Source: Periplaneta americana
Taxonomy: Eukaryota > Arthropoda > Insecta > Blattodea > Blattidae
Length of the DNA: 64,000 bases
Direction of reading: 5' to 3'
NCBI RefSeq assembly: GCF_040183065.1
Contig: NC_091119.1
Coordinates: forward strand, 206,729,298-206,793,297
The notes beneath the pieces were generated by a model, which saw nothing but the letters and a program-made list of their open reading frames with translations, was not told the origin of the DNA and searched no databases. Shown piece after piece: positions 43,922 to 58,100 of the stretch. Numbering within the stretch: position 1 is the stretch's first letter; every line of letters begins with the position of its first letter. A program made the position numbers and the translations under genes.

Positions 43922-45699
43922 CAGTCTTAGAAAAACGTTTTGTAGCATAGATACTTTATAAGTCTCAGAGAGGTAATAATAGTAAAATGCGTTACAAGAG
44001 CGGTATATTGAAGTTTTCATGTTCGAGGAAAAGTTTGAAAAAGCGAAACGTAGTTGAGCTTTCCGAGAATTGAAAGAAAACATACCGCTCCTGTATCGTA
44101 CATTATTTTATGCGAAGATCGTTTATTACATACCTGAAAGAGGAATTTCTAATTAGTTGCAATGAAATCTCCATCTTGGTTTCTGTTCAATGACGGCAAA
44201 TTTGTAAAACAAAAATATCTATCTTCAACATTGTTGCTTTAAACTGTTTTCTGTGTTTACTATACTCCAGCAGGCCGTGATATAAGTCTGTCTTTTTTTT
44301 CCCCCAGTCCATAAATGCGAACTTAAAACAAACGGTAAGGTTATGTAATGATTTATTTTTCATTTTAATATTTCAACAATATTATTTATATAACATATTG
44401 CAGTAATAACATCGGCATTTGGATTCTTGTTGATCTTTCACGGCTTCCTTAATGTTACTTGCATCACGAATCCAGTAACTTTAGTGGAGTTGTAGAATGT
44501 ACTTAATTTTTGCAAATATTTAAAAGCAATAATTAACAGTGCAATTTAGGTGAAATTGCAGTGGTAAGTTTCCAATTTATAATTATTACTATATTGAACG
44601 TCTCTAAAAATAATATGTTAAAAGCCTAAAGCAGTAAAATCAATATGTCACTTAAGCGGTAAGAAGAGGGAAATTGTTATGTATGTTAGGTTGGGAATAC
44701 TGAATGTGGAATTTTAGACTTTCCGCGGATTGGTTTTGTGCGGAAACCAAGCAAATACGCACGATCTCGCACAAAAGAAATTTTATGCTCGACCATGCTG
44801 TAATGTAGTAATTATACACCTGGTAGCAGCCCTTTAATGGACCTCATTAAAGTACACCTATTCATTAAAGTTCAGGTGTTCCACCAATCAGAAAACACCA
44901 TTGTAGCAATATGAAAGCGCAAGTATCGATTATTCTCGGATATACAATCGAAAGACAACTAGCGAAACGTCACGGAGGCTGGAAATCCAATACTGTCGCA
45001 GAAGGTTATGTTCTGTTACTATAATAATTAGCGTTAATTGTAAATAATATTAAAATAAATTCAATTTGTCATCTCGTTTTTCAGTTCTAAATCAATTTCC
45101 AGGTTATATCAAGATTAATGTTTATTTTACTCTCTAGATTATATCAAGGTCAATGACATTTGTGTCTCGGAAAAAATCAATACTTTCGCGTCTGGGCACA
45201 TCTCACAATTTACGAGATGTTGCACAAGGTCAGTTCCGCTCCCCAGTCAGATAAGAATAACATGAATACTTATGAATAATTTCAAGTTGGAAATATGGTC
45301 GAGCATAAAAAGTCGTGTGAAACTTGCCTATAATTAAGACGCTCGTATGAAAATTACGAAACTCGCTTGCGCTCGTTTCATAAACATACTCGCGTCTTAA
45401 TTACTACCATTATAGACTCGTTGCGTAATGTACTATTGTTTCATTGTATGTCTAATCTTGCGCACTGCCTTTGTTACCAATTTGTTAACAGTTTTGCCGC
45501 ACTACTTATTTACGGTAAATACTTTTCTTTAGAACTTGTTTTAACTACTAAAGAACGGCATACAGAGAAACAAAACTAATTTTATTACCTAAACTGGTCC
45601 TCCTCTTGTGAACCAGGTCGCTCGTCCTCTGATCACGCGCAATGTCTTCTTTCTGGGACTTATAAAGTATCTGTGCGACAAAACTTTTTTCTAAGACTG
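43922..45699. mobile_element. ~1.8 kb TIR element, CAGTCTTAG family, copy 1
   Basis: Ends CAGTCTTAGAAAAACGTTTT and, read inward from the right, CAGTCTTAGAAAAAAGTTTT, with similarity continuing through AGATACTTTATAAGTC; TA flanks both sides. TA duplications point to Tc1/mariner, but no transposase is visible. It contains copy 4 of the 620 bp repeat. Confidence 0.8.
44781..45436 (-). mobile_element. ~620 bp nonautonomous repeat, copy 4
   Basis: TTTTATGCTCGACCATGCTG at the left, GTTGCGTAATGTACTATT at the right. It keeps the extra segment TTCCACCAATCAGAAAACAC, like copy 5. Nested in the CAGTCTTAG element. Confidence 0.8.
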
Positions 45700-48030
45700 T
45701 ACAGCAAAGACAAATTATTAGCATTAAAAGCTGACTCTCATTAAGAGCGAAAAGTAGCAGTCTATTGCCTTACTTCTTGTCAATCTGGTCAACTTATTGA
45801 ATAGTGGCCAAACCGATGTCGTAATCAGAATACATACTAGGCGTGTCTCTCTTGTGATTGGAGCAATATAAGAAGAGGACTGTAGCTAATTTTCGTAAGG
45901 AAACTTCTCAAAAAAGCCATTGTAAATTTGTTAAAGTGGAGGTGTACAAAATGTTGCAGCCATAATAATTAAATACAATTTTGCTTCCTTGTAACGGGTC
46001 ATTTTGGCCACGGACTATGTGGTCTTAATTATATTTTCCCTCCATACCATTTCCTTGAGTCATACTGATTTTTTTCCGTTGTTTTCCCCTCTTCCTTCAT
46101 CAATACTTTCTACTTTTTCTCCTATCACCGTCACTCTACTTTTCGACAGCCTCGATTAGGTAAATATGTGTGTTATATCATTTTTAAGTGATTTCTGCCT
46201 TAAGATACAGTTAGTATTTGAAGTGAAATGTATTAATATTCCTGCCATTTCTTTTTTCATTTTTTATAGTTGACAATTATAAGTGAAATAAGAAAAAATT
46301 TAATAAAAAATTTCCAATTTCAGAATAGTCAGAACTCGTACATTCACAAACTAAAAGTTTCAGGACTTAGTTTAAAAATTGTGTTATTAAGTACAGTGAG
46401 TATAAAATCAAGTTATTAACATATTTGTTTTCGAGAAGTGTCCACTTGTACTGATGCATAGTGTTGAATTCAGATCTTTTCCTCCTAGAATTTATACTGT
46501 ACCGGGAATAGGGTGAGATCAATAGAAAAAATTAGCAAGTCAAATGTTATCTAACAACAGAGATACTTTATGTAATAGCGATATAGAATAATGAGTTCAA
46601 AGAAATATAGCTTTCATTCGTTACTATAAAATGTTAATATAGGTATTAACATTAAAATATTAATACTGTTATTAATATGGTGAATATGAACTATCCTCTT
46701 GTGCAAAATTGTCACACGAAGCCGATGTTAAGTGTCCTGTTCACATAAACCACCTAAACTACCACTCCAAGTACGATCGAAATACAACCAATCACATTTA
46801 GTTCTCATCGTTTTTTATATTTGATTTTATGTCAAACCGTTTTATTCATTGACTTACCCCTAACAACACTAGGTGAAGGTAACACAGATAGGATTACCGG
46901 TCCACAGATTTAACTTTCACTTAAAAACAACTGAAAATTTTGTTCATTAAATGCAACGGATTCACTTTCCATTGACTCCTCAATACGTATTTTCTTTCCA
47001 AGAAAAGTAAACAATGTCTGTTGCTTTACCATCGTAAATATTTATAATTATGTATATGCCATAACTACTTTAGTAAATAAAATTATTATATTTGCTAAAA
47101 CAACTAACACTGAAAACTATGCCAATAAAAACATGGAACCCACCCTTGACTTCTTTAAGAGTAACAATCAAGACTTCTTCATTCTTGAATACACTCCTTT
47201 AACACTTGTATAATCATTGACATATTGTTGAGTTATTTGCATAAATAAATAACGACTTCATTATGTTAACATTATAAATGTTAGATGTTATGTTACTTAA
47301 TTGACTAGTTTTGATGCTCTTCGCATCATCCTCTGAATTCTAGAACTTGATTGACTAGATAAGATGTTGTTTGCATAACACCAAAAATGTATAATGTTAA
47401 CACAGTGAAATCGTTAGTTATTTATTCAAGTAACTTATTAACAGCATTATATTTTTTGGTTTAGAAAGTCTGAAATCTACGGGTGGGGCCCCATCGGAGG
47501 GGGAGGGAAATTCCAGTACGGGCCATCCCCTGAATTCATCACTCCTCATTATATAATATACACAGTTAAAAATATTTCCATAGTATGTAATAATGCATAA
47601 TGAAGAAAATAGAAAAAAATAAAAAACTTTGTGTTTGGAACTCTGAACCTTCCTATTAAAAGGATCACGTGTCCTTGTGGTCAGGTGGCATAAGCAGTAA
47701 CAAGGCAAAAACATGAACTAAAGTGATGGAACATCGCTGCCAATAAGTATCATTTCTTTAATTAGCTAGTATTATGAAGCAAAAAATGTGTTGTGAATTC
47801 AATAATTGCTTCGTACAGAATTTCTTTTCAATTTTTAACTACAAAATTAAATTTTTCTTACGCATTTATCACAACAGTTGCGAAGTCGCGAATATTTCAG
47901 GGTTGTATGACTTAGCTTCGTTACGGACTCGTCACATCTCAGAAGCTGCGGCTGGTGTTGTGTGACTGATTAGCCACGTCTGGGTATGCAGCGTTATCAG
48001 TTGGACTTGCTGAGGCAATCAAAGGCACTC
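45700..48030. other. Intergenic sequence upstream of OBP gene 2
   Basis: About 2.3 kb without a recognisable gene or named repeat. Open frames at 47418-47714 (-) and 47774-47965 (+) have no domain and I do not call them. Confidence 0.45.
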
Positions 48031-48038
48031 GGGTAATG

Positions 48039-48045
48039 TATAAAG
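48039..48045 (+). promoter_or_regulatory. TATA box of OBP gene 2
   Basis: TATAAAG stands 43 bp before the ATG, placing transcription start near 48070 and leaving a 5' UTR of only about 12 bases in this exon. Confidence 0.6.
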
Positions 48046-48081
48046 GGCCAGCTCTTCCAGCAGACTCTACATTTCGCCACA

Positions 48082-48148
48082 ATGGCCTCCTGCGTATTCT
48101 TGCTGCTGGTGTTGGTCTGTTCTGCCGCTTCAGGGTATCATCATTTCA
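48082..48148 (+). CDS. OBP gene 2 exon 1: signal peptide
   Basis: ATG in context CACAATGGCC, a 22-codon hydrophobic leader ending SGYHHF plus one base, strong donor A|GTAAGTAA (phase 1). The phase equals that of gene 1 exon 1. Confidence 0.82.
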
Positions 48149-48929
48149 GTAAGTAAGCATTTAACTGGAAAATGACTGATCTCCACTTCTTGTCACGAAA
48201 ATTTAAGCCATGTAATACAAAGTCGATTAAAGTTCGTCGTGGTAAATTCTCCAATAATATCATGTAGGGCTAAGAGGAGAAATTGTGAACAAAGAATAAG
48301 AGTGTGATCTTACAGGAATTTAGTTTTGTTATTTTTGCTTTGGTTGTTGTAATAATTTTCTCTAGAGGAAGTAAGTGTTCATAATGTGTGCACGCGATTC
48401 ATCTGCAATACTCGTAAATTTGACCATATAACACCTTCTCTCCAGTTACTTTCATGGGTGCGTCTGAAGGAACGAAGAACAATACATTCACTGTCTCTTC
48501 TGTTTAGAATCATGCATACTTCTAGTCCGAATTATCTGTTATCGCGCTTTCAATTTCTTACAACTCTTCGAAACCGACGTCAAGCACTTCTTTCTATCCC
48601 TCATCACATAACGTCTTTATACTCATCTTCCTATACTGTAGAAATACCTCGCCTCTGGAATTCGTTACCTAATGACGTCAGGGACTGCCGGACTTCATCA
48701 CAATTCAAAATTAAATTGGAAAATTTTGTGTCAGTTAATGTTTTTAGATATTGCTAGAAGTATTGATTTGTGTTTTTTTTTTCTTTTTTAATCTAGATTA
48801 AAATTGCAAGTTTCTTGTTTATGTTAGTTAATTAGTTAGGATACAATTAATTATGATACTTAATCCTCATTTAAAGTTTGTGTGACTGCAACCTGTGTAT
48901 ATTTTTGTGTGACTTTACTTTGTTCATAG

Positions 48930-48977
<48 letters not shown>

Positions 48978-49103
48978 TTCTTGTGTAGCTTTACTTTGTA
49001 TATAGTGTATTTTTTCTGTTTATTTCTATTATTGTATTTGTATTCCTAGTGTTGTGGAAGAGAAAGCCTGATGGCCTTAACTACACCAGAATAAATAAAC
49101 AAA

Positions 49104-49158
<55 letters not shown>

Positions 49159-52100
49159 GTGTTCTAGATACGGTCAGTTATTTTCTCAAATATTTCACGA
49201 AGCAATACATAGATAGTAACACTTATTATTCATAAAAAAGGGTGTGAAAAAAATTCAATATTCTCAAACATGGCAGTAATCATGAAAATAAAGTCCAAAG
49301 AAAATTAATATCTCCGAGATATTAGTGGGCCTACTTGTTCATCGACATCATAGGAGATACTCAATGTGATTTACATGAAAAGAAAATTCTTTATTCTCAG
49401 CGGTAAACAATAAAAATTCTAATAAACATGGGTCCTAAAATTAAATTTCGTACGATACAAAGACTTTGAAATCGGTATTGAGATCTTAGTTTATTGGGTA
49501 TACAGTATCATACCGGAAAAGAGATAAAAAATGGCAAACAAGGTGTGAGTAAGAAGTAGGGCAGAAGGATACGTTACAATGAATGAAAATCACATCCAGC
49601 ATTTTCTACTCATGTCTCAATATACTAATTTTAGGACCCATGTATGTTAGACTTTATTTTCTTATTTTGATGAATACTACAACCTCTCAAATTATTTGGT
49701 GCTTTTTTAACACTCTGTGTAAAATCACAACTTTAATTGTATACTGTTTTAATATTGTGTGTTATATTCATTGAATTTTCGCTTACGCTGGTAGCAGTTA
49801 TGGATTCTTGGCGATGTTTTATCTAATTTGTGTCTCCAATCGTACATACTCATAGATTTGGTTAGTTATTATATTTCAAAGCACATTTAATTCTGTTTGT
49901 GTTTGAGTTATTTTATGTGATATGTTTTAATCTATTTTAGACAACTTATGAATATTAGACCTAAACTTTTGAAAACCGAAGTACAGTTCACGTGTACACG
50001 TGAGCTTTAGAGACATATTGACAAAATAAAATTCGGGCAATACAACTGGAGAGAGAATACTTTGTACATCAGAGAGACACATGTAACAGTGTGCAAGTTA
50101 CTATGTGCAGTGCGTCTGTTATGAAGAATATCTTTGACTGGCAAAATATTGTACCAATCTTTCACCTAACCTAACTGTGAATGATAGTAACTGTATTTGT
50201 TTGGAAGTTGTTTACAAAATTTTGTTACGTATACTTCTATATTCTTTCAGAACTTCTTCAATGTCCTTTCTTAAATATGGTCAATATATTTATTATATAC
50301 GGTAATCCAGAAGAGGTGTCCCTATTTATATTACATCTGGTTTTTGAAGGCAGTGGTAGAGCAGTGCGTACAGATGAAGGTTCTGGGTTCGGTTCCCGTT
50401 GGCATTCGTGAATTCGATGCTGAAAGGCGGTTCATCCTGCTTCAGCCTATGCTAGACGAGTAGCCTGATAAGCCCGAAGTCTCAAACTTTTCTTGCATCA
50501 TTACTATTAGGGGCTACACCGCTACTACTATTACTACTATCGCTGTTAATTTCATATAAAGTCCACGCCTGTGGAGTAACGGTTAGCGCGTCTAGCCGCG
50601 AAACCAGGTGGCCCGGGTTCGATTCCCGGTCGGGGTAAGTTACCTGAATGAGGTTTTTTCCGGGGTTTTCCCTCAACCCAATATGAGTAAATGCTGGGTA
50701 ACTTTCGGTGCTGGACCCCGGACTCATTTCACCGGCATTATCACCTTCATCTCATTCAGACGCTAAATAACCTAAGATGTTGATAAAGCGTCGTAAAATA
50801 ACCTACCAAATAAATAATTTCATATAAAGCGATACAATGATGATGGTGATGGATATATTTGCATGTTTATGCCTCATCGAAAGATTCGATATATAATATT
50901 CACAATAACTACTCCACTTTAAGAAATGGAGAAATGTAATACATTGTTCATTGCTTAGACATATCAATAGCATTACACCAGCTGTAATTTAGTGACTAGA
51001 GTGCTGGACTTACAATCCTGTGGACCCGGGTTCGATCCCCGACGTACCTCCGATTTATAACTTGCTTTGGGCAAGCCCATGATCCATGTAACTCCGGTTC
51101 CTCCGTGGCATCCCAACAAATCCCTATCATCCTCATCTCATCGCGGGTATAGCGTAGACCAGCCTCCTATGGCGCACCCTGGGCAACCACTCTATCGGTA
51201 AACAAGTCTACACAACTGGCTGCTTCATATGGGTGAATGACGAACAGTCAAGTACTCGCCGTTAGTTTCAAAATAGTACATTATGCAACGAGCCTATAAT
51301 GGTAGTAATTAAGACGCGAGTATGTTTATGAAACGAGCGCAAGCGAGTTTCATAATTTTCATACGAGCGTCTTAATTACCATTATAGGCAAGTTTCATAT
51401 GATTTTTTATGCTCGACCATATTTCTAACTTGAAATTATTCATAAGTATTTATGTTATTCTAATCTGACTGGGGAGCGGAAGTGACCTTTTGCAATATCT
51501 CGTAAATTGTGAGATGTGCGCAGACGCGAAAGTATTGATTTTTTTCCGAGAAACCAATTTCATTGACCTTGATATAATCTAGAGAGTAAAATGAACAGTA
51601 ATCTTGATATAATGTTGAAATTGATTTAGACATTGAAAAACGAGATGACAAATTGAATTTATTTGAATATTATTTACAATTAACGCTAATTATTATAGTA
51701 ACAGAACATAACCTTCTGCGACAGTATTGGATTTCCAGCCTCCGTGACGTTTCGCTAGTTGTCTTTCGATTGCATATCCGAGATATACTTGTGCTTTCAT
51801 ATTGCTACAATGGTGTTTTCTGATTGGTGAACTTTAATGAATAGGTCCATTAAAGGGCTGCTACCAGGTGTATAATTACTACATTTCGGAATGGTCGAGC
51901 ATAAAATACATTACACCAGCGTTAACGTATCTGCAGAAAGCGATATAATGCAGTACAATTCCACTAATGTATAATATCGTCACAGACTGCAAGAAACTCT
52001 TTCACTTAATACTAAGTTACTATAGGGTTCGAACTTGGGACCTCCCTAGTATACTCTCATTAACTATCTTGTCAAGTTATAATTTTGTGACTACTAAGTG

Positions 52101-55100
52101 AACTCTTATTAAATGACGTCATCGCCTTCCTATGCGCAAGTGAACGTGGGTTTGTTGCAGACGGATTTAAGTGAATTCCATAAATGTAATAATTTCTTAA
52201 GAAATGTTTCCATGACGACTGAAAGAATGAAATCCAAATTCTATGCAGCTTAGAATGGCCCAATATTCTTCACACGTCGCACTCTCGGGTTCCAATGTTA
52301 ATTGTAGCGAAATATGAAGTATCTGTACTTGAAAATAGAGATCATTCATTTAAGCCTTGCAGAGAGTTTTATCTCCCGCCTCACCGAAGCATATGATTAG
52401 TCTCTCACGCACATTTCATCAGAATATTGGAACGTGACGACAATGCAATAAGATACTTCAACGGCCGATGATTCGTCCCAACAGACGCGCGCTATCTGAT
52501 AGATTGACCTCGTGGCTGGTTATGCGTATTTACTTCTAAGTATTACAAGAATTAATAACTTGATAATTTAAAGTTATTTCTGAACTTATTAGCACATTTT
52601 ATCGCTAATGCATTAAGAGAAATGTGGTTATAATCTTCTATTTATCGAGTTTTGGGAGGTCAAGTCTTGGCCGATATTCCGCATACTTCATATTATAGCA
52701 AGTGGCTTCTCTCATCACTAGACTTCGGATTCTTAGGGTATACAAATTTTAGATGCCTAATACAGGCTCAATAAAAGTATGAAATAAGCACTAAAATTAC
52801 AAATAGGCACTAAAAATCATACCAAAGACGACTTTTCATCACACCTTATAGTACCTAAAATTGTCTGTTTAGTCAACTGTCAGAAGACAGGTCTGAAGAC
52901 ATGACACCGCTTATGAGGCAACTAGGCCAGGAGATAATGGGTAGGGTGACAATTTCCTTCCCCTCCATTGCATACATCACCAACTAGTTACATATTACAC
53001 TAATAAGAGTTCAGATGTATACAGACAATATATTGTTCTTCCTCTGCAACATATCGTCAAGTGAGATGCCTGATAACAATTAGGCTCCACTTCCCCGATA
53101 AAGCTTTCGCTGTTGTATTGAGATTGGTGGATAAGTCCATAATTCTTCTGGAGAACATTATGTAGTTTTTCGCGTACTTCTTTTTCTCCAATATCCTTCC
53201 ATTGTTTTAGGTACAGTATCTTTGGTACCGTTGTGTTTCGTAAAGTACAGTAATGTATTTTAGTTTGTCCATTGCATTCACATTTCTAAGTCTGTCTCCA
53301 CTGGTAAAACAAAGCACTGTGCAAGGATCGCAGAAATTTGGTTTGCGCACAACGAACATATCGACCCTCATAAATACTAACATTGTAACTTACTTTTTTA
53401 CATTTTTCAGGAGATGAAAATGAAGTTTTAAAATGATCGTGTAAATTAGTGTATACAAATATGTAGAGTAACAATAAGATTTTACATACAATTGGGGAGG
53501 TTTAGAGCTATACAATAACAGTAGTGGGAAAAAAAAGAAACAATTTAAGACCATATGAATCCTCTAGATTCAAAACCCCCTAAAGACCATTTTGTTCAGA
53601 ATAGAGTTATGCCCGCATATTGCTTGCTAAGAATGAATTCCAATGATTTTTGTGGTTTGAATTAAAAAAAAACACCAAATGCGAAGCAAAACGTTTGTTA
53701 AAATTCACTCTAAGGTTGAAAATTCCCTCTATTTTCCACCAGTTACTGTCAAAATCCTTTAATTTGTGAAAGTGAATATCGGGGATTTTGAATCTATAGG
53801 ATTCATATTAACTAGGACAACTCAAAACCATAAAAAATTTAGTTACAATGTTAGTGCTTGGGAGGGTCGAAATATTTGGTCATAACAGAATGGTCTGAAT
53901 TAGAAGCCCACTTTTCTTAACCCATTTGATCCCAAGACACTTTCAATGATTGGAATATAAATATTTCAGAATTGATATTAACCCATTTATGCCCAAATTA
54001 TTTTTTATTAAAAATGGTGTTTCTTATATATTCCTACTTATTGACATATAAGAAACAAAATAAGATGATTATTGGTCCTCTCAAATCATTTACGCCGTAA
54101 ATAATGCATGTTCCCATTTGGGAACAGTGGGAGTAAAGGGGTTAATGAAAAATGCACATTTTTTTTTAAATCTTGCTAAATAAGACAAAACAATTTAATC
54201 TAGAACAAAATATCTTAATTTCCTTCACTCTCCCAAAAGAACGACTAATTTTACATCAGCTCTTGGAAATAATATCAATTTAACATATTTTATATCTTGG
54301 AAAGCTTACGTTAAAACCGAATCCCTTAATTTTATGAGCAGCCACAATATTTTGGTAGGAAGTGTGTGTATAAAATGCATTACATACTAACTAATTACGT
54401 TAAAACTCTCAGTGATGTTGTTTCACTTTCCAGGCAGTGGCGCAATATATGGCCACAGCAAGCAAGACATTGAAAACCTGAATGAGACGCGCCAGGTTCA
54501 CCCCCACTACGACCCGCAGAAGAACGAGAAGCCCTTACTGACAGTTGGTATAACATTTTTAATTCCTAGAATGTAAGCACGGAGTCTTCTGGCTGAGAGG
54601 AAGTCAAATACGTACAGTCTTAGGAAAAAGTTTTGTCGCAAAGATATTTTATAAGTCCCAGTGCATATGACTAGACATACAACGAGAAAAAACTAATTTT
54701 ATTACCTCAACTAAACTGTTTTCGCTGTAACAAAAATCCTAATGTAAACATAAGCTCGTTGCTGTCATACCCGTGATTGGCTCCCAGTCGAAACACTCAC
54801 ATGACGCAGGAAAATATAGTTCGTATTTGGAAACCACAATCTTGTATTATTTGAAAATAAAAAATTGAATTCTATTTGTTAAATACGATGAAACATTTAA
54901 CTTCACTCATATGTAAAACGCCATGTAAAAGAAAAGCTACTTTTATATTTTGTTATGTACTATGAACGCGGATGAATACCAACAGTAATACCGAGGTAGT
55001 CTGTTTTTGTAACAAGCTGGCGTCACTTGAGCTCCTACTTGTTCACGTAAGCACATGGTACTGAAGTATGGCTTCTGCATCCTCAACTGTCTATTGTGAA

Positions 55101-58100
55101 GACATAAGACTTAAAAAGAATTTAATTGCAGTAATTATAAAGTAAACTAGTGGCTTGTGCAGCAAATGCTGCTGCAAACTAAGTTCGTTAGACGTTCAAA
55201 TAAAAATTTTTCAGATTTATTTTCGATGAAGAATACTTGTCTTTTTGATAGTTATTTGCTTCCATAATAATGAAACATACTCCCTCTGAATGAATTTTTT
55301 TAGGCCAAATACTTTTTCTTGAACCTATCCAACTTCAGTTTTTGAGTTTCAACGCGAAAACGCAAGTATCAATGTCAGGACGATAGCAGTAGCTATTTCA
55401 GGTCATTGTGGATTGTAGGCGAAAGTTAAAAAAATGTCAGGTTTGCTAAGCTTTCGAACAATAGCATTTTCGTATAGCTGCTGCATGTAGAACTTGAAAT
55501 GTAGAGCGTAAAATCATTTTATCCTCCTAAGAGATCTTGCTGAAATAATCTGGAGACTACAAAGTTTTCTAGGCCTCTTATTTTATCAGTAAGTAATACC
55601 TTTTGATCTGTCCTTAGGAACTGTAATTTTTGCGCTCTCTCGAGCCAATACTGAAGACGATGACACATCAATATCTACACTACACAGCCATTAAGTATAT
55701 GAAAAAGACCCAACCCCACTGGGTTAATAAATATAAATATATTTGATTTTTAATAACAATATTATTATCTTAAGTTTTGTAGTTATATATAGCAGTCACT
55801 CAGTAAATTATAGAAATGAAGATCTAAATTAAGATATTCTCTACATTTACTTACATAACCTCAAAACGTTTCACTTTCATGTCATCAATATAGCATCAAT
55901 ATTATGTACAATTGATGAAAAATAGATGCATCATGATATTAACTGTAATAATATTTCATTTCTAATGATAATGTCATCAAATCACCTCAAGTTCCGTAGA
56001 TTTGAATATCCAATACACAGCTGTACTGAGAAAATTATTATACACTGCAGAATGAGTTTTTAATAACAAATTGAATTGAGTTCTAAATATGTCGGCAATC
56101 CTGCAGGTCATGGCCTTCGTGTAATAGCCTATTGTTTATTGTAGTGTGTGTTTTGTTCCGAAATTCAATCAAGTCGGCCGTGATTCGATAAAATTAGTTC
56201 TGAAAACTGGCAACAGATGGATTTTGGAAAATAGAAAAATTATGTAGGAAAATTGACATTTCACTGAAAACTACTACTTTTCCGAAAAACTTTGGGTTCC
56301 AAGCTTCAAAATGAGGGGCCATTTATTAAAATCCGTTCAGCCGTTTTCCCCGTAATTTCCATTACCAGTTCAAATTATATATATAGATGTTTTCTCAGCA
56401 AACGAATGCATAGTAGTGAGGTTAGGCCTACTTGACGAGTAACGGGAAATGTTTAACGTGAAACAGAATGTACAACGGTAGGCGGGAACACGTACTGAGA
56501 ATCTACGGCGCCAAACAGCGACCAATGAAGCCTCACTTCTGTCACGTGCTATTGTTTACATTAGGATTTTTCTTACAGCGAAAAGATTATAGTACCCCTC
56601 TAGTGAAGCAGGTCACTTGTATGATCATGCGCAATGCCTCTTTTCTGAGACTTGTAAAGTATCTGTACGACAAAACTTTTTCCTAAGACTGTACGTCTTG
56701 ACACAGAGATGAAGTTCAAATGACAACATTCGAACAAGAAGCCAGGTTTCAACAAGGATTTCTTGCTTCACACAAACTGGTCGAATATTACTAAAATCTC
56801 GCTTGCTGCATAGAACGCGATAAAAATATTTAATATGTAAGAAATGGCAAATATGTTTGCAGTATGAAAACTTGTTGAAAATAAAATACTCATCGGAAAG
56901 AACTGCTACGTGGGACCAGTGGCTTTCCTTCTAGATAGACGCAGTAAGAATTGTTTTCGTCTAAAAATCAATCTTCCTAGGGCGGGATCTAACCCTCGAT
57001 ATACAGTGCGATCCAAAATCCCTCCGCAGCTCCATTAGTTATAGTAATCCCGTAGAAAGCTGGCGCGTAATCCTGTAGAAAGTTGGCACTCCCCCATTCA
57101 TTCCGGTTTGACAACCTCACATCTCCAGTTCATCATATGCTTATGTGTGTGTATTTATTTACACTGCAAGTGGGCAAGCACCCGGTGGCAGTGGTATATA
57201 CAATATTAACAATACACAGTTAAAATGATAAGCTATACACAATAAAATTTACAATACATAATACAATTTACAACACATATACAATTTTATACACAATACA
57301 ATAAGAATACACAATACAATTTAACACAATAATAATAAAACATAAAATAAAACACCTAATTTTACAATACAACCTACATAATTATGTATAGGTCCTACAT
57401 AAGTTTCAATAGTCTTTCACTTTACTCTCATCTCATTCCCTGTAGTGGCACTATGACGCATTTCACTGACACTTTAGCACACATTTCACTGACACTATAG
57501 AACACATTTCACTGACACTATAGAACACATTTCATTGACGCTATAAATTATCACTGATCGGAACTCTTCACTGCACTGTAAAACCATAAGTTCACTGACT
57601 CACCTCGCTTCACTGATACAACAGTTCAAATAAGTCTAATAATTGCATTCTTATGCATACTTATAAACAGAACTACATTTAAACTAAATATTTCTAGTCT
57701 AAGGCCCTCTTACACGCTATTTTTTAAATAATTTACAATTCAAACCAAGGAAGTAAACTCGTCAGGCTAGATAAATATATGTCACCTTAAAAAATTAAAT
57801 GTTGAATGTCACCTTAATTTTAATTTTCACTTTATACACAACTCTTTAAATTATTCTTGAATCTCCTTAAGGAAGGACAGCCCTCAAAGACCGCTGCAGG
57901 TAGGTCATTCCAATCATTTATAGTTCTATTTAAAAATGAGAATTTACCTACATCCGTTTTCTGTTTCCTACATTTGATTTTAAAATCATGATCGTTCCTA
58001 CCATAGTACGTTGGCTTTTCTAACCGAGCCGTTATGTCTACCCATGCTTTCTGACCTAGATGTGCTCTATACAATGATGTTCTGCTTAGCGGCCAGTGCT

